From positions 1 to 43,960 of the forward strand of contig JAISVH010000018.1 of NCBI GenBank assembly GCA_031271685.1: a stretch of DNA of 43,960 nt, given 5' to 3'. Below, one piece after another: positions 34,182 to 42,143 of this stretch; position 1 is the first letter of the stretch, and each line of letters begins with the position of its first letter. A model generated the notes under the pieces. That model was not told where the DNA came from and searched no databases. It saw only the letters and a list, made by a program, of their open reading frames with translations. A program made the translations under genes and the position numbers. This DNA is from Eubacterium sp. (GTDB lineage Bacteria > Bacillota > Clostridia > Oscillospirales > Ruminococcaceae).

Positions 34182-34532
34182 CTATAACAAATCAAACAGC
34201 TTTTTTTTCATAAGCGAAAGGACCCTATCAGATTTTATTTCAGGGGTCTGTACCCTTGCGACAAAAACAAAGTCATATCGCCTGTCCGTCTTTTCCCTCA
34301 CTAGCGGCTCAAAATAACGAAAGGCCTCTTTGATAACACGCCGCGCACGATTACGCTTAACCGCGTTTCCGATTTTTTTTGAAGTTATAATACCGCACCG
34401 GTTGGCCCGCCTGCGGCTGAGCAAATAATAACAGACAAAAGCATAAGTTACAACACTTTTCCCTTTTTTAAATAAAAACTGAAATTCACCGTTTTTTTTA
34501 AGAGCAGCATATTTTTTTTTATTATCTGTCAT
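34182..34532 (-). CDS. rnpA: Ribonuclease P protein component
   Basis: A 116-residue basic protein. The RNR motif region is NAVKRNRARRVIKEAFR at about 53-69, preceded by GIITSKKIG. The central cleft residues (FQFLFKKGKS, Y-x-F-V-C-Y) follow the family. It supports tRNA 5' processing with the RNase P RNA. It starts 5 bases after rpmH, the usual arrangement. Confidence 0.95.
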   Translation of the reverse strand: MTDNKKKYAALKKNGEFQFLFKKGKSVVTYAFVCYYLLSRRRANRCGIITSKKIGNAVKRNRARRVIKEAFRYFEPLVREKTDRRYDFVFVARVQTPEIKSDRVLSLMKKKLFDLL

Positions 34533-34537
34533 CTGTT

Positions 34538-34672
34538 TTAATAAGAGAGAGTCTGTCTTCCCTTCGCTCTCCTCCTTGCGAGAACCTTACGCCCATTTTT
34601 TGTCGCCATCCTCTTTCTAAAGCCATGTTCTCTTTTCCTTTGTCTCTTTTTGGGCTGATACGTTCTTTTCAC
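34538..34672 (-). CDS. rpmH: 50S ribosomal protein L34
   Basis: 44 residues from a GTG start at 34672 with RBS AAAGGAGGG. The sequence follows L34 throughout: [20 protein letters not shown], then [18 protein letters not shown]. It is followed directly by rnpA. GTG is the only suitable start and may moderate expression. Confidence 0.96.
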   Translation of the reverse strand: MKRTYQPKKRQRKREHGFRKRMATKNGRKVLARRRAKGRQTLSY

Positions 34673-34763
34673 AATTATCCCTCCTTTACAAAAATGTTCT
34701 TATTCCGAAACCCGTCCGGCGGATAAACCCCCGGACGAATAAGACTGATAAATCATACAAAAC

Positions 34764-34792
34764 ATTATATACCAAATGCTGAAAAATGTCAA
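34764..34792 (-). promoter_or_regulatory. Consensus sigma-A promoter of rpmH
   Basis: Minus strand TTGACA (34787-34792), 17 bases, TATAAT (34764-34769), perfect in both boxes. The leader of about 85 bases contains a CCGTCCGG/CCGGACG stem at 34710-34736. A leader hairpin could regulate L34 synthesis. Confidence 0.85.
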
Positions 34793-34827
34793 GCTTTTAA
34801 AGAAATATTATCAAAATAAAGAAAAAC

Positions 34828-35439
34828 TTACCTAATAAAACTATACCACTCTCTTTGGTCTTTTTCCGGCAAAGGTATAGAACTGTTTTCTTTAAGTTTC
34901 ATTATGTACGCCATGTTTTTACCAAGTTGACGCAAAATTTGCATTCCTTCAAGATCGTTTTTAGTGTCTCCGCCATTATTTCCAAACACTCCGCTCCAAT
35001 AAGTTGTTGGAACATTGATCATTTCTGCGAACTCTATATAAAAATTTATGCTCTGCAAAGCGCTGGTCGTCCCGGCGCGCCTGGCAGCAACCACCGCAGC
35101 GCAAGGTTTAAGCCTAAAAGCTTTCGACTTAGAAAAAAAAGCTCTGTCTAAAAACGATTTAAGCGTGCCGTTAATTCCCGCATAATATACCGGAGAACCG
35201 ATAATAAGCCCATCGGCTTCGGCCATTTTAGGGGTTATTTCATTTACTTCATCATTGAAAACACATCTTCCGAGTTCACCGCACTTTCCGCAGCCGACAC
35301 AACCCCGTAACGCTAATTTGCCGATATTTATAATTTCTGTCTCAATGTTGTTTTCTTTCAGCACACCCGCTATTGTATTAACAGCATAAGCAGTGTTCCC
35401 GTTTTCGTTAGGACTCGCGTTAATGGCTATTACTTTCAT
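34828..35439 (-). CDS. Iron-sulfur flavoprotein / NAD(P)H-dependent FMN reductase family
   Basis: A 203-residue flavodoxin-like protein. The N-terminal INASPNENGNTAYAV binds FMN phosphate. The GCVGCGKCGELGRCVFNDE segment (about 46-64) has the compact cysteine cluster of iron-sulfur flavoproteins. GSPVYYAGINGTLKSFLDRA continues the fold. Such proteins move electrons between ferredoxin-type donors and oxidants, or detoxify quinones and oxygen species. It begins 18 bases after serA, so it may be cotranscribed with it. Its substrate is unknown. Confidence 0.88.
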   Translation of the reverse strand: MKVIAINASPNENGNTAYAVNTIAGVLKENNIETEIINIGKLALRGCVGCGKCGELGRCVFNDEVNEITPKMAEADGLIIGSPVYYAGINGTLKSFLDRAFFSKSKAFRLKPCAAVVAARRAGTTSALQSINFYIEFAEMINVPTTYWSGVFGNNGGDTKNDLEGMQILRQLGKNMAYIMKLKENSSIPLPEKDQREWYSFIR

Positions 35440-35457
35440 AAACCCACCTCTAAATAC

Positions 35458-36621
35458 TTATCTTATTACCCTAACATTTGCTACTTTATCAACTTGCTCA
35501 ATCAGGCTTGCCAACCCATGCTGATAACCTATAACATCTAGCACCGTGTATGCCCAATCTTTCTTGGATTTACTCTCCATATTTTCAATGTTTACTTTTT
35601 TATCGGCCAACATTTTTGTAATTTGCGTAATAATACCGTCTGAATTGCGATGTATAACACAGATTTTTGCATCACCGGTCATCTGCATTGACAAATTAGG
35701 CAGGTTCACCGAATTTGTAATATTTCCATATTCAAGGTACTCTATTATCTCATTTACCGCCATAATGGCGCAATTATCTTCACTCTCCGGAGAAGAAGCA
35801 CCCAAATGAGGAATAGCGATAACTCCCGGTATCCCGATAAGGGCGTCGGACGGAAAGTCGGTTATATAGCAGGCCATACCATCGCCCCGAAGCGCGTTAA
35901 TAATAGCCTGATCATTAACTAAATCGCCGCGCGCGAAGTTCAAAATCCTTACATTTTTTTTCATAGAAGACAGAGTTTCTTCATTTATCATTTCCTTCGT
36001 TTCGGGAGTCAGCGGCGCATGAAGCGTAATATAATCACACTGCTCAAAAATCTCTTTATATGATTTTGCAAGTTTCATGTTAGAGGGCAACATAACAGCA
36101 CTGCTGACCGATAAAAACGGGTCGAGGCCATACACCTCCATCCCGAGATAAGAAGCCGCAGAAGCAACCATAGCGCCAATGGCCCCAAGGCCAATTACTC
36201 CAAGCTTTTTTCCTTTTATTTCCGGACCAGAAAAATCTGATTTTCCCTTTTCAACCAATGCCGGAACATCGGTTCCCTTACCTTTAAGGGTTTTTGCCCA
36301 CTCTATGGAATCAACAATTTTCCGGCTTGATAAAAATAACGCGGCAATGACTAGCTCCTTAACGGCGTTTGCGTTTGCGCCCGGCGTGTTAAACACAACT
36401 ATCCCACGTTCACTGCATTTATCCACAGGTATATTATTTACCCCCGCACCAGCGCGCGCTATTGCACGTAACCCGCTGCCAAACTCCATATCGTGCATTG
36501 AAGCAGAACGAACCAGAATTGCCTTTGGATTTTTAAAATCATCGGCACAAGCATATTTGCTTTTATCAAAAAGATTCGTTCCGCAGGCTGCTATTTTGTT
36601 TAGCGTAAGTATTTCATACAT
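35458..36621 (-). CDS. serA: D-3-phosphoglycerate dehydrogenase
   Basis: A 387-residue protein. The substrate domain holds RAGAGVNNIPVD with the substrate-binding loop. The NAD fold has LGVIGLGAIGAMVASAA at about 137-153. Catalytic residues fit RGDLVND (Arg), the following Glu/Asp and HLGASSPE (His). A C-terminal ACT domain (about 315-387) suggests serine feedback. It makes 3-phosphohydroxypyruvate for SerC, encoded upstream. serB is not in the window. The serC-serA gap is filled by R2 and R5 elements. Confidence 0.93.
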   Translation of the reverse strand: MYEILTLNKIAACGTNLFDKSKYACADDFKNPKAILVRSASMHDMEFGSGLRAIARAGAGVNNIPVDKCSERGIVVFNTPGANANAVKELVIAALFLSSRKIVDSIEWAKTLKGKGTDVPALVEKGKSDFSGPEIKGKKLGVIGLGAIGAMVASAASYLGMEVYGLDPFLSVSSAVMLPSNMKLAKSYKEIFEQCDYITLHAPLTPETKEMINEETLSSMKKNVRILNFARGDLVNDQAIINALRGDGMACYITDFPSDALIGIPGVIAIPHLGASSPESEDNCAIMAVNEIIEYLEYGNITNSVNLPNLSMQMTGDAKICVIHRNSDGIITQITKMLADKKVNIENMESKSKKDWAYTVLDVIGYQHGLASLIEQVDKVANVRVIR

Positions 36622-36667
36622 AAAATATTATATTCTCCTTTTTGTTGATAAATTCTCGAACCCTATT

Positions 36668-36827
36668 TATAGCTAGTCAGTTTAAATACGCTAAATGCGT
36701 TTTTAAGACGCCGCGTGCCGCCGAATGCGGCCTTACCTTGTCACATAATCTCACGCACCTTAAGGTTGCTGGCGGGCTTTGCCCTCTTTTTAAAAATCCT
36801 TTAGGGCTTTTAAATTGACTGATTATA
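36668..36827. repeat. R5 element, full copy (160 bp)
   Basis: Terminal inverted repeats TATAGCTAGTCAGTTTAAA and TTTAAATTGACTGATTATA, with inner AAATACGCTAAATGCGTTT and GCGGGCTTTGCCC palindromes. The left portion matches 8455-8500. No ORF. Confidence 0.75.
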
Positions 36828-36852
36828 TTTCCAAAATGTCAACATAACCTTG

Positions 36853-36873
36853 CTATTACTCCTGCACCAAACC
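36853..36873 (+). repeat. R7 terminus remnant
   Basis: CTATTACTCCTGCACCAAAC matches the outer end of the R7 element (12014-12037, reverse) with one difference over about 20 bases. Confidence 0.5.
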
Positions 36874-36906
36874 GTAGGCAAAATATTATTTAGGATTTTT
36901 GTTGTC

Positions 36907-37018
36907 AAGCAATACAATTTTAACGCTAATATCCGTTGATATTTAAGGCAAAATTGCCTAGTTTGACAAAAAACCCGACTGCGTGCTTTGCGCACCAGAG
37001 CTGTGCGGTATTGCCTTA
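36907..37018 (-). repeat. R2 element (left two-thirds) overlapping the serC stop
   Basis: Minus strand TTAAGGCAATACCGCACAGC through CTAGGCAATTTTGCC and GATATTAGCGTTAAAATTG. The terminal TTAA provides the serC TAA stop codon. Confidence 0.8.
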
Positions 37019-38095
37019 ATTTTCCTGCTCAAACTCTTTCATAAACTCAACAAGCTTTTCAACGCCTTCTATCGGCATCGCATTATAAATGCTGGCTCTC
37101 ATTCCGCCCACCGAACGATGCCCCTTAAGGTTTATAAAACCTTTGGACTTTGCTTCTTTAATAAATTTTGCATCTAAATCGTCGCTCCCGGTAATAAAAG
37201 GAACATTCATCAGCGAGCGATCTTTCCCCGAAACAGTGGATTTAAACATTTGTGACCCGTCTAGAAAATCATACAGGATTTTCGCTTTTTTCACATTATG
37301 AGCTTTCATTGCCGCCAAGCCGCCCTTAGCCTTTACCCATTCCATTACCAACTTTATCATATATATCGTATAGGTAGGAGGGGTATTAAACATTGAACCC
37401 TCGTCGGCATAGGTCTTATATTGCAGCATAGTTGGCACATTTGAGTCGTCGGTAAATTCCCTTATCAAATCCTCGCGGATAATAACCACCGCAACGCCCG
37501 CAGGACCCATATTTTTTTGCGCTCCCGCATAAAGCGCGCCAAACTTAGAAACGTCTATAGGCTCTGACAGAATGCACGATGAAATATCCGCGACCAACGG
37601 AACATTTCCAGTATCCGGCAGATCGGAATACTTAGTGCCAAAGATAGTATTGTTAAGGCAGATATGGAAATAATCCGCATCATGACTGAAATTTGATTTA
37701 TCAAGATCAGGTATATAAGAAAATGTCTTGTCCTTTGACGATGCAATCTCAACTGCCGTGCCGAAACGTTTTGCCTCTTTAAACGCCTTTGTTGCCCACT
37801 GTCCGGTAATAACAAAATCAGCTTTGCCGTTTTTCATCAGATTCAGCGGAACCATGGCAAATTGCATAGACGCGCCGCCTTGTATAAAAAGGACTTTATA
37901 ATTGTCCGGCACTTCCATAACCTCTCGGATAAGCCTTTCACAGCCGGTGATTATCTGTTCATATTCCTTTGAGCGGTGTGACATCTCCATGACCGACTGT
38001 CCGCTTTCTTCTTGTTCCAACATTTCATCGGCGGCTTTTTTTAAAACTTCTTCCGGCAATATGGCCGGCCCCGCGCTGAAATTATAAACCCTCAT
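37016..38095 (-). CDS. serC: Phosphoserine aminotransferase
   Basis: A 359-residue fold-I PLP enzyme. YNFSAGPAILPEEVL is the SerC N-terminal signature. Lys194 in YAGAQKNMGPAG binds PLP. QGGASMQFAMVP, the GTKYSDLPDTG segment and KGHRSVGGMRASIYNAM near the C-terminus bind cofactor and phosphoserine. It converts 3-phosphohydroxypyruvate and glutamate to phosphoserine. First gene of a serC-serA unit with its own consensus promoter. Its stop codon is in the end of an R2 repeat. Confidence 0.95.
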   Translation of the reverse strand: MRVYNFSAGPAILPEEVLKKAADEMLEQEESGQSVMEMSHRSKEYEQIITGCERLIREVMEVPDNYKVLFIQGGASMQFAMVPLNLMKNGKADFVITGQWATKAFKEAKRFGTAVEIASSKDKTFSYIPDLDKSNFSHDADYFHICLNNTIFGTKYSDLPDTGNVPLVADISSCILSEPIDVSKFGALYAGAQKNMGPAGVAVVIIREDLIREFTDDSNVPTMLQYKTYADEGSMFNTPPTYTIYMIKLVMEWVKAKGGLAAMKAHNVKKAKILYDFLDGSQMFKSTVSGKDRSLMNVPFITGSDDLDAKFIKEAKSKGFINLKGHRSVGGMRASIYNAMPIEGVEKLVEFMKEFEQEN

Positions 38096-38136
38096 TTACT
38101 CAAAACCCTCCTTTTATTTTTCATAGACACAAAAAT

Positions 38137-38165
38137 ATTATACGCCAATTAATAACTATTGTCAA
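38137..38165 (-). promoter_or_regulatory. Consensus sigma-A promoter of serC
   Basis: Minus strand TTGACA (38160-38165), 17 bases, TATAAT (38137-38142), with RBS AAGGAGGG downstream. The leader of about 35 bases leaves no room for a T-box. Confidence 0.85.
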
Positions 38166-38175
38166 GAAAAAAATC

Positions 38176-38856
38176 CTATGATCCCCGACTAATAGCTCCC
38201 CATTCTATCTCTTTTTGTCCGGTGCTTCTTAAAAAATCATTAGTTTTCGAGAAATGACGGCAACCAAAAAAACCGTTATGTGCAGACAATGGGCTTGGGT
38301 GCGCCGCAGTCAGTATCTTATGTATTGGATTGGTGATAAAGGCTGTTTTAGCGCGAGCATTCGCTCCCCACAGAATAAATGCCACCGACGTTTGTTTTTG
38401 GTTTAAAAGCTCTATTACCCGGTCGGTAAGATATTCCCATCCCTTTCCCTTATGACTATTGGCAAATCCTTCGCGCACCGTCAATACGGTGTTCAGCAAT
38501 AACACTCCGCTTTTTGACCAACCAGTCAAATCACCGTGAATCGGTATTAACTGTCCTAAATCATTTTCCAGCTCTTTATATATATTTTGTAGCGAGGGGG
38601 GCGGCTTAACGCCTCTTTTAACCGAAAAGCAAAGACCGTGCGCCTGACCCGGCTCGTGATATGGATCCTGTCCCAATATAACGGCTCGCGTATCTTTATA
38701 AGATGTCAGGCTTAGCGCGTTAAATATGTCTCCCATCTGCGGATGAACCCTAAAGTTTTGATATTCATATTTTAAAAATTCCCGCAAATCAATGTAATAG
38801 CGTCTTTTCCACTCACCGCTTAGCAAATCATCCCAATCGTTCCCAATATTTACCAT
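38176..38856 (-). CDS. ung: Uracil-DNA glycosylase, family 1
   Basis: A 226-residue protein. The water-activating loop GQDPYHEPGQAHG has catalytic Asp64 and His67. The minor-groove loop HPSPLSAHNGFFG carries the second catalytic His, and LLNTVLTVREG is the uracil-recognition strand. It excises uracil from DNA. It starts 7 bases after the zinc-ribbon gene, so a transcript with the zinc-ribbon and OGG1-type genes is likely. Confidence 0.96.
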   Translation of the reverse strand: MVNIGNDWDDLLSGEWKRRYYIDLREFLKYEYQNFRVHPQMGDIFNALSLTSYKDTRAVILGQDPYHEPGQAHGLCFSVKRGVKPPPSLQNIYKELENDLGQLIPIHGDLTGWSKSGVLLLNTVLTVREGFANSHKGKGWEYLTDRVIELLNQKQTSVAFILWGANARAKTAFITNPIHKILTAAHPSPLSAHNGFFGCRHFSKTNDFLRSTGQKEIEWGAISRGS

Positions 38857-38863
38857 AATTTCC

Positions 38864-39529
38864 TCAAATCAAACTTGAGACAACGCCAATAAGAACGCCG
38901 CAGGCGATCGATAAGGCGCCTATTAAAGCCAAACAGATAATAAAAGCGGTTTTACCGAAAAAAACTTTCTCACTGTCCGCCGCCTTCCCCGAAAATCCAA
39001 CAGGGAGATCGGGGTTTGCGGCGCTATTGTTTGGCACATACGAATATGCCGCAACCGTTTTAGAAGCAGCGGGCGTTTCTTGCACCCCAGTTTGATCCTC
39101 TTCATTCAATGACGCGACATCGTAATTAACAGACGGCTCCTGATCTGTTTGATCCGACTCTTGAAACGACCCATTCAATTTAGCTGACTGAACCATGTCC
39201 TGTGCATTATCGGACAAATTATGAATAAATTCCTGGCGGTCTTCGTATGGGGTTTCAATTGTTTCGTCAAATCCGGTTTTCTGGATATCATTTGACAGCT
39301 GTCCGGACACGGGCTCGTGTTCATGATGGCTGGGTGACACGAGCGGAGTTTCTGTCCGGGGTGTATCATAAGTGTCTGCAAGCGGCGACGGCTCACTTTC
39401 GGTAGCGCGATCAATCCCAAATATTATTGATTCAGGAGCCGATTTCACCGGCTCTGTTCTTCTGCTGCCGCAGGAGCGGCAAAAACTATCGCCATCATAC
39501 ATTTTTGCCCCACAATTTACGCAATACAT
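38864..39529 (-). CDS. Zinc-ribbon protein with C-terminal membrane anchor
   Basis: A 221-residue protein. An N-terminal zinc ribbon has CVNCGAKMYDGDSFCRSCG with cysteines at 3, 6, 17 and 20. A long acidic, low-complexity linker rich in Glu, Ser, Thr and Asp follows (about 30-180). One hydrophobic helix lies at about 195-218 (AFIICLALIGALSIACGVLI), so the tail is membrane-embedded and the ribbon cytoplasmic. Common in Clostridia but without a defined role. It lies between two DNA glycosylase genes, which may be coincidental. Confidence 0.75.
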   Translation of the reverse strand: MYCVNCGAKMYDGDSFCRSCGSRRTEPVKSAPESIIFGIDRATESEPSPLADTYDTPRTETPLVSPSHHEHEPVSGQLSNDIQKTGFDETIETPYEDRQEFIHNLSDNAQDMVQSAKLNGSFQESDQTDQEPSVNYDVASLNEEDQTGVQETPAASKTVAAYSYVPNNSAANPDLPVGFSGKAADSEKVFFGKTAFIICLALIGALSIACGVLIGVVSSLI

Positions 39530-39562
39530 AGTTATCCTCCATAAAATAAAAATTCATATATT

Positions 39563-40351
39563 TTAAATGTTTCTAACATATTCAAATAAAAATTGCTGTG
39601 CAATACCGCCATATTCACCGACACATTCAGGTAACCCATCCGGGAAAAAACGCGCAAGCGCCCTTTTTATCCAAACGTCTTTTGGAACAGCCTCGGTCTT
39701 TCCGTAAGCAAACAGTAAAACGCAGTCCGCCACCTTGTCCCCTACTCCTGTGATTTTTATAAGCTCTTTTTTTATGATGTCCGCATCAAAATTAAAAAGC
39801 CTGTCCAGATTTACCTCGCCGTCCGCGACTTTTTTTGCGGCATCGATAATATATCTCGCCCTAAACCCGGCTCTTAACGGAGATAATCCATCCTCTGAGA
39901 TTTTCGCCAAAACATCCGCCGACGGAAACGTATATCCTCTTTCTATTTTATTGCCAAAGTTTTCGCATAATCTTTCTATTATTCCGCTGATTCGCTTGAT
40001 ATTGTTGTTTTGCGAGATAATAAAGCTTATCAGCGTTTCAAAAGGCGGCTGCCGCAGAACCCTTATCCCACTAGCATATTCGCAAGCTTTTCTTAAGATT
40101 TCGTTCTGCGAAAATTGCTTTATCAACTCATCATAATCCGTATGTATGTCAAAATAGTATTCCCAAAAAGATATGTCTCTATCCTCTGCGGGCGTTAGAG
40201 TTATTCCTTTACTCTCTTGCCGGACTTTAAGAGCTTTTCCGTCAACTATTCCGAAAAAAGTTACATCATCAAGTTGTTTCCATCTGAACGCCTGCCCGCA
40301 AAATAATGTCCTAGCGAGACTAAAACCGGGTAGTTTAAAATAAAAATCCAT
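39563..40351 (-). CDS. OGG1-type 8-oxoguanine DNA glycosylase/AP lyase
   Basis: A 262-residue protein. An OGG N-terminal domain (FKLPGFSLARTLFCGQAFRW) precedes the helix-hairpin-helix-GPD core, with ITGVGDKVADC and catalytic Lys206, then AVPKDVWIKR and catalytic Asp225. SQNNNIKRISG lies at the NNN lesion-contact position. It removes 8-oxoguanine and nicks the strand. Clostridial genomes often use this eukaryote-like OGG in place of Fpg. The two-glycosylase cluster with ung points to a base-excision repair unit. Confidence 0.92.
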   Translation of the reverse strand: MDFYFKLPGFSLARTLFCGQAFRWKQLDDVTFFGIVDGKALKVRQESKGITLTPAEDRDISFWEYYFDIHTDYDELIKQFSQNEILRKACEYASGIRVLRQPPFETLISFIISQNNNIKRISGIIERLCENFGNKIERGYTFPSADVLAKISEDGLSPLRAGFRARYIIDAAKKVADGEVNLDRLFNFDADIIKKELIKITGVGDKVADCVLLFAYGKTEAVPKDVWIKRALARFFPDGLPECVGEYGGIAQQFLFEYVRNI

Positions 40352-40384
40352 ATTTTTTTAAAACCCCCTTGATTATTCTCTTAC

Positions 40385-40413
40385 ATTATAATACAATTTT
40401 ATAATAAAAGCAA
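40385..40413 (-). promoter_or_regulatory. Sigma-A promoter of the OGG1-type gene
   Basis: Minus strand TTGCTT (40408-40413), 17 bases, TATAAT (40385-40390), in the 91-base divergent gap shared with the DUF6062 gene. Confidence 0.6.
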
Positions 40414-40442
40414 GAAAATTTAATGAAAAACAGGAGGTACTT

Positions 40443-41138
40443 ATGAGAGAAAGCATTTTAACCATTCCAATAAATGAGGTATTTGAACCAAAAACGGGGT
40501 GCCCCCTCTGCCGAATGCGCGATATCGTTGAGGGACACGTCTGCGAGTATATAATGGGTGCGGCCATGATGGAACCGGACATTCGCTCCGAAACCAATGA
40601 GCTTGGTTTTTGCTTTGATCATTACGAACAACTTTTAAAACAAAACAACCGCCTTTCTCTTGCGCTTATGCTTGATTCATACCTTGAAATTAACAAGGAT
40701 AAATTTTTTTCTTTCAAAAAATCTAATCAAAAAAAACTGTTATTCGGAAAAACAAAAGAATCACCTGCCGATACCTGTTTTGTCTGCTCTAAAACAGACT
40801 GGGGAATACGTCACATGTGCGAAACTATTTTTAATTTATTTAAAAGCGAATCAGAATTTAAGGCCCTGTTTTATGCGCAAGAATATTTTTGTCTGCCGCA
40901 CTACCGATTTCTGTTGGAAATAAGCGAAGCGTCGCTCAATAAAAACGATTTTTTAGAATTTAACGCCGCGCTCAATGAAGTAACGCGAAGATATATAATA
41001 TCACTGAATTCCGATGTTCATGATTTTTGCCAAAGCTTCGATTATCGCAACGCCGGTAAGCTCCGTCAGGACGGCATGGAACGGATAAAAAACTCGGTAC
41101 ACCGAGCTATAGAATTTTTAACGGGCCGAAAGGCATAG
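40443..41138 (+). CDS. DUF6062-family protein
   Basis: A 231-residue protein with strong RBS CAGGAGG. It fits DUF6062: the N-terminal TIPINEVFEPKTGCPLCRM with Cys20 and Cys23, MGAAMMEPDIRSETNELGFC, a second CFVCSKTDW pair and a FCLPHY motif. The paired Cys-x2-Cys and C-x3-H sites suggest one or two metal-binding sites in a helical protein. No activity is known for the family. Divergent from the OGG1-type gene. Confidence 0.88.
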   Translation: MRESILTIPINEVFEPKTGCPLCRMRDIVEGHVCEYIMGAAMMEPDIRSETNELGFCFDHYEQLLKQNNRLSLALMLDSYLEINKDKFFSFKKSNQKKLLFGKTKESPADTCFVCSKTDWGIRHMCETIFNLFKSESEFKALFYAQEYFCLPHYRFLLEISEASLNKNDFLEFNAALNEVTRRYIISLNSDVHDFCQSFDYRNAGKLRQDGMERIKNSVHRAIEFLTGRKA

Positions 41139-41437
41139 ATAGCTAGCAAAAATCATCTGCTTATATATTAAACTTTTTATAAAAACAGACGAAATAAAAT
41201 ATATGAAATAAAACGTCTCCACTCCATGATTAAGGTAGAGTATAATATGAAATTGACCGTGTTTCACTGCTTGACCCTTATATTAAACCTCAACGAAATT
41301 AACCGAGCGGATTTGCCGCGAAGAGAATTAGTTTCATTGCGGTTTAATATCAAGTATAGGTCAGCCGTAAAAGCGGATTTGGTTTAAAAAATTGCAGAAT
41401 TCACCAATCTGCGCAACTATAGTAAAGGAGCAGTCAT
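41139..41437. other. Intergenic region with a long imperfect hairpin
   Basis: A 299-base gap. At about 41271-41366, TTATATTAAACCTCAACGAA is inverted as TTCATTGCGGTTTAATATCAA (here split: TTCATTGCGG, TTTAATATCAA), with outer TTGACC/GGTCAG. The hairpin precedes the 41438 gene by about 70 bases. A TATAAT lies at 41241-41246 without a good -35. I see no ORF. Confidence 0.5.
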
Positions 41438-42013
41438 ATGAGAGTAATTGATATGGCACGAATGCAGAATTATGACGTAAAAAAACTATTAGGCGCGAAT
41501 TCTTCTGACAGCCAACCAGAATCCGCAGAGAAATCACAGCTTTTTGAAAGCAGGTATAATCCGGTTAACACATCTTTTTCCGCGCCGAATTGGAATCAGA
41601 TTCCAACCAAAAGTAAGCCTAAAATATCCGATGAAGAATTTGAAAACGCGATAAGGGAGTTAGCAAGAAAAGAAGCCTCTCAAGGGATACTTGCAGGCAC
41701 AGACGCACAAATTAAATTATGCCGTGAATACGTTTCGGTGGTTTCCCCTGACAGGAAAGCGATTTATAACGAAAGCATGGCAAAGACAGGCGGAAAAATG
41801 AATAGCACATATTCTTTTTTTGATAAACTTGGAAATAAGTCTTTTCATTATAACAAGAGTGCCGGAATGTGGTTTTGGCAAGGAACCTCCGCCGAAAAAG
41901 CGCGCAAAGCGCAATTTACGGACATCTATACACAAGCATATCAAGAATATGAAGCGGAACACGGCAAAGTTATCGGAACTCCGCGGGTAAAGCAGTTTAA
42001 TATTTATGGCTGA
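41438..42013 (+). CDS. Conserved-looking hypothetical protein
   Basis: A 191-residue protein with RBS AAAGGAG and a sound start. I do not recognise it. The N-terminal 60 residues are polar and Ser/Asn/Pro-rich, likely disordered. The rest is mixed and charged, with KISDEEFENAIRELARKEAS and YNKSAGMWFWQGTSAEKARK as the most distinctive stretches. It ends GTPRVKQFNIYG. No signal peptide, membrane helix or metal site is visible. A structured leader precedes it and an R3 terminator-like palindrome follows, so it is probably a single-gene transcript. Confidence 0.7.
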   Translation: MRVIDMARMQNYDVKKLLGANSSDSQPESAEKSQLFESRYNPVNTSFSAPNWNQIPTKSKPKISDEEFENAIRELARKEASQGILAGTDAQIKLCREYVSVVSPDRKAIYNESMAKTGGKMNSTYSFFDKLGNKSFHYNKSAGMWFWQGTSAEKARKAQFTDIYTQAYQEYEAEHGKVIGTPRVKQFNIYG

Positions 42014-42033
42014 CGCTTAAAAATCCGCAAATA

Positions 42034-42066
42034 GTGTCAACCATCTGCGACGGAGTCTCTCTCGGT
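42034..42066 (+). repeat. Degenerate R1 core
   Basis: CAACCATCTGCGACGG through CTCGGTGTTTTAAC, diverged from the usual core. It begins about 20 bases after the 41438 stop and is joined to an R3 palindrome on its right. Confidence 0.5.
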
Positions 42067-42071
42067 GTTTT

Positions 42072-42131
42072 AACTATAGCAAATTGCGTTTTTATGGAAT
42101 GAATTCCATAAAAACGCAATTTGCTATAGTT
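42072..42131. terminator. R3 short fold-back; likely bidirectional terminator
   Basis: Perfect 29-bp arms beginning AACTATAGCAAATTGCGTTT separated by 2 bases, between the convergent 41438 gene and rnfB. It shares its arms with 21559-21613. Confidence 0.65.
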
Positions 42132-42143
42132 TTCTAAAGATAT

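Noticed and set aside
36645-36665. T-loop-like GGGTTCGAGAA on the minus strand
   Set aside because: There are no acceptor, D or anticodon stems around it; not a tRNA.
38096-38175. T-box leader for the serine operon
   Set aside because: The serC promoter leaves only about 35 transcribed bases before the start codon.
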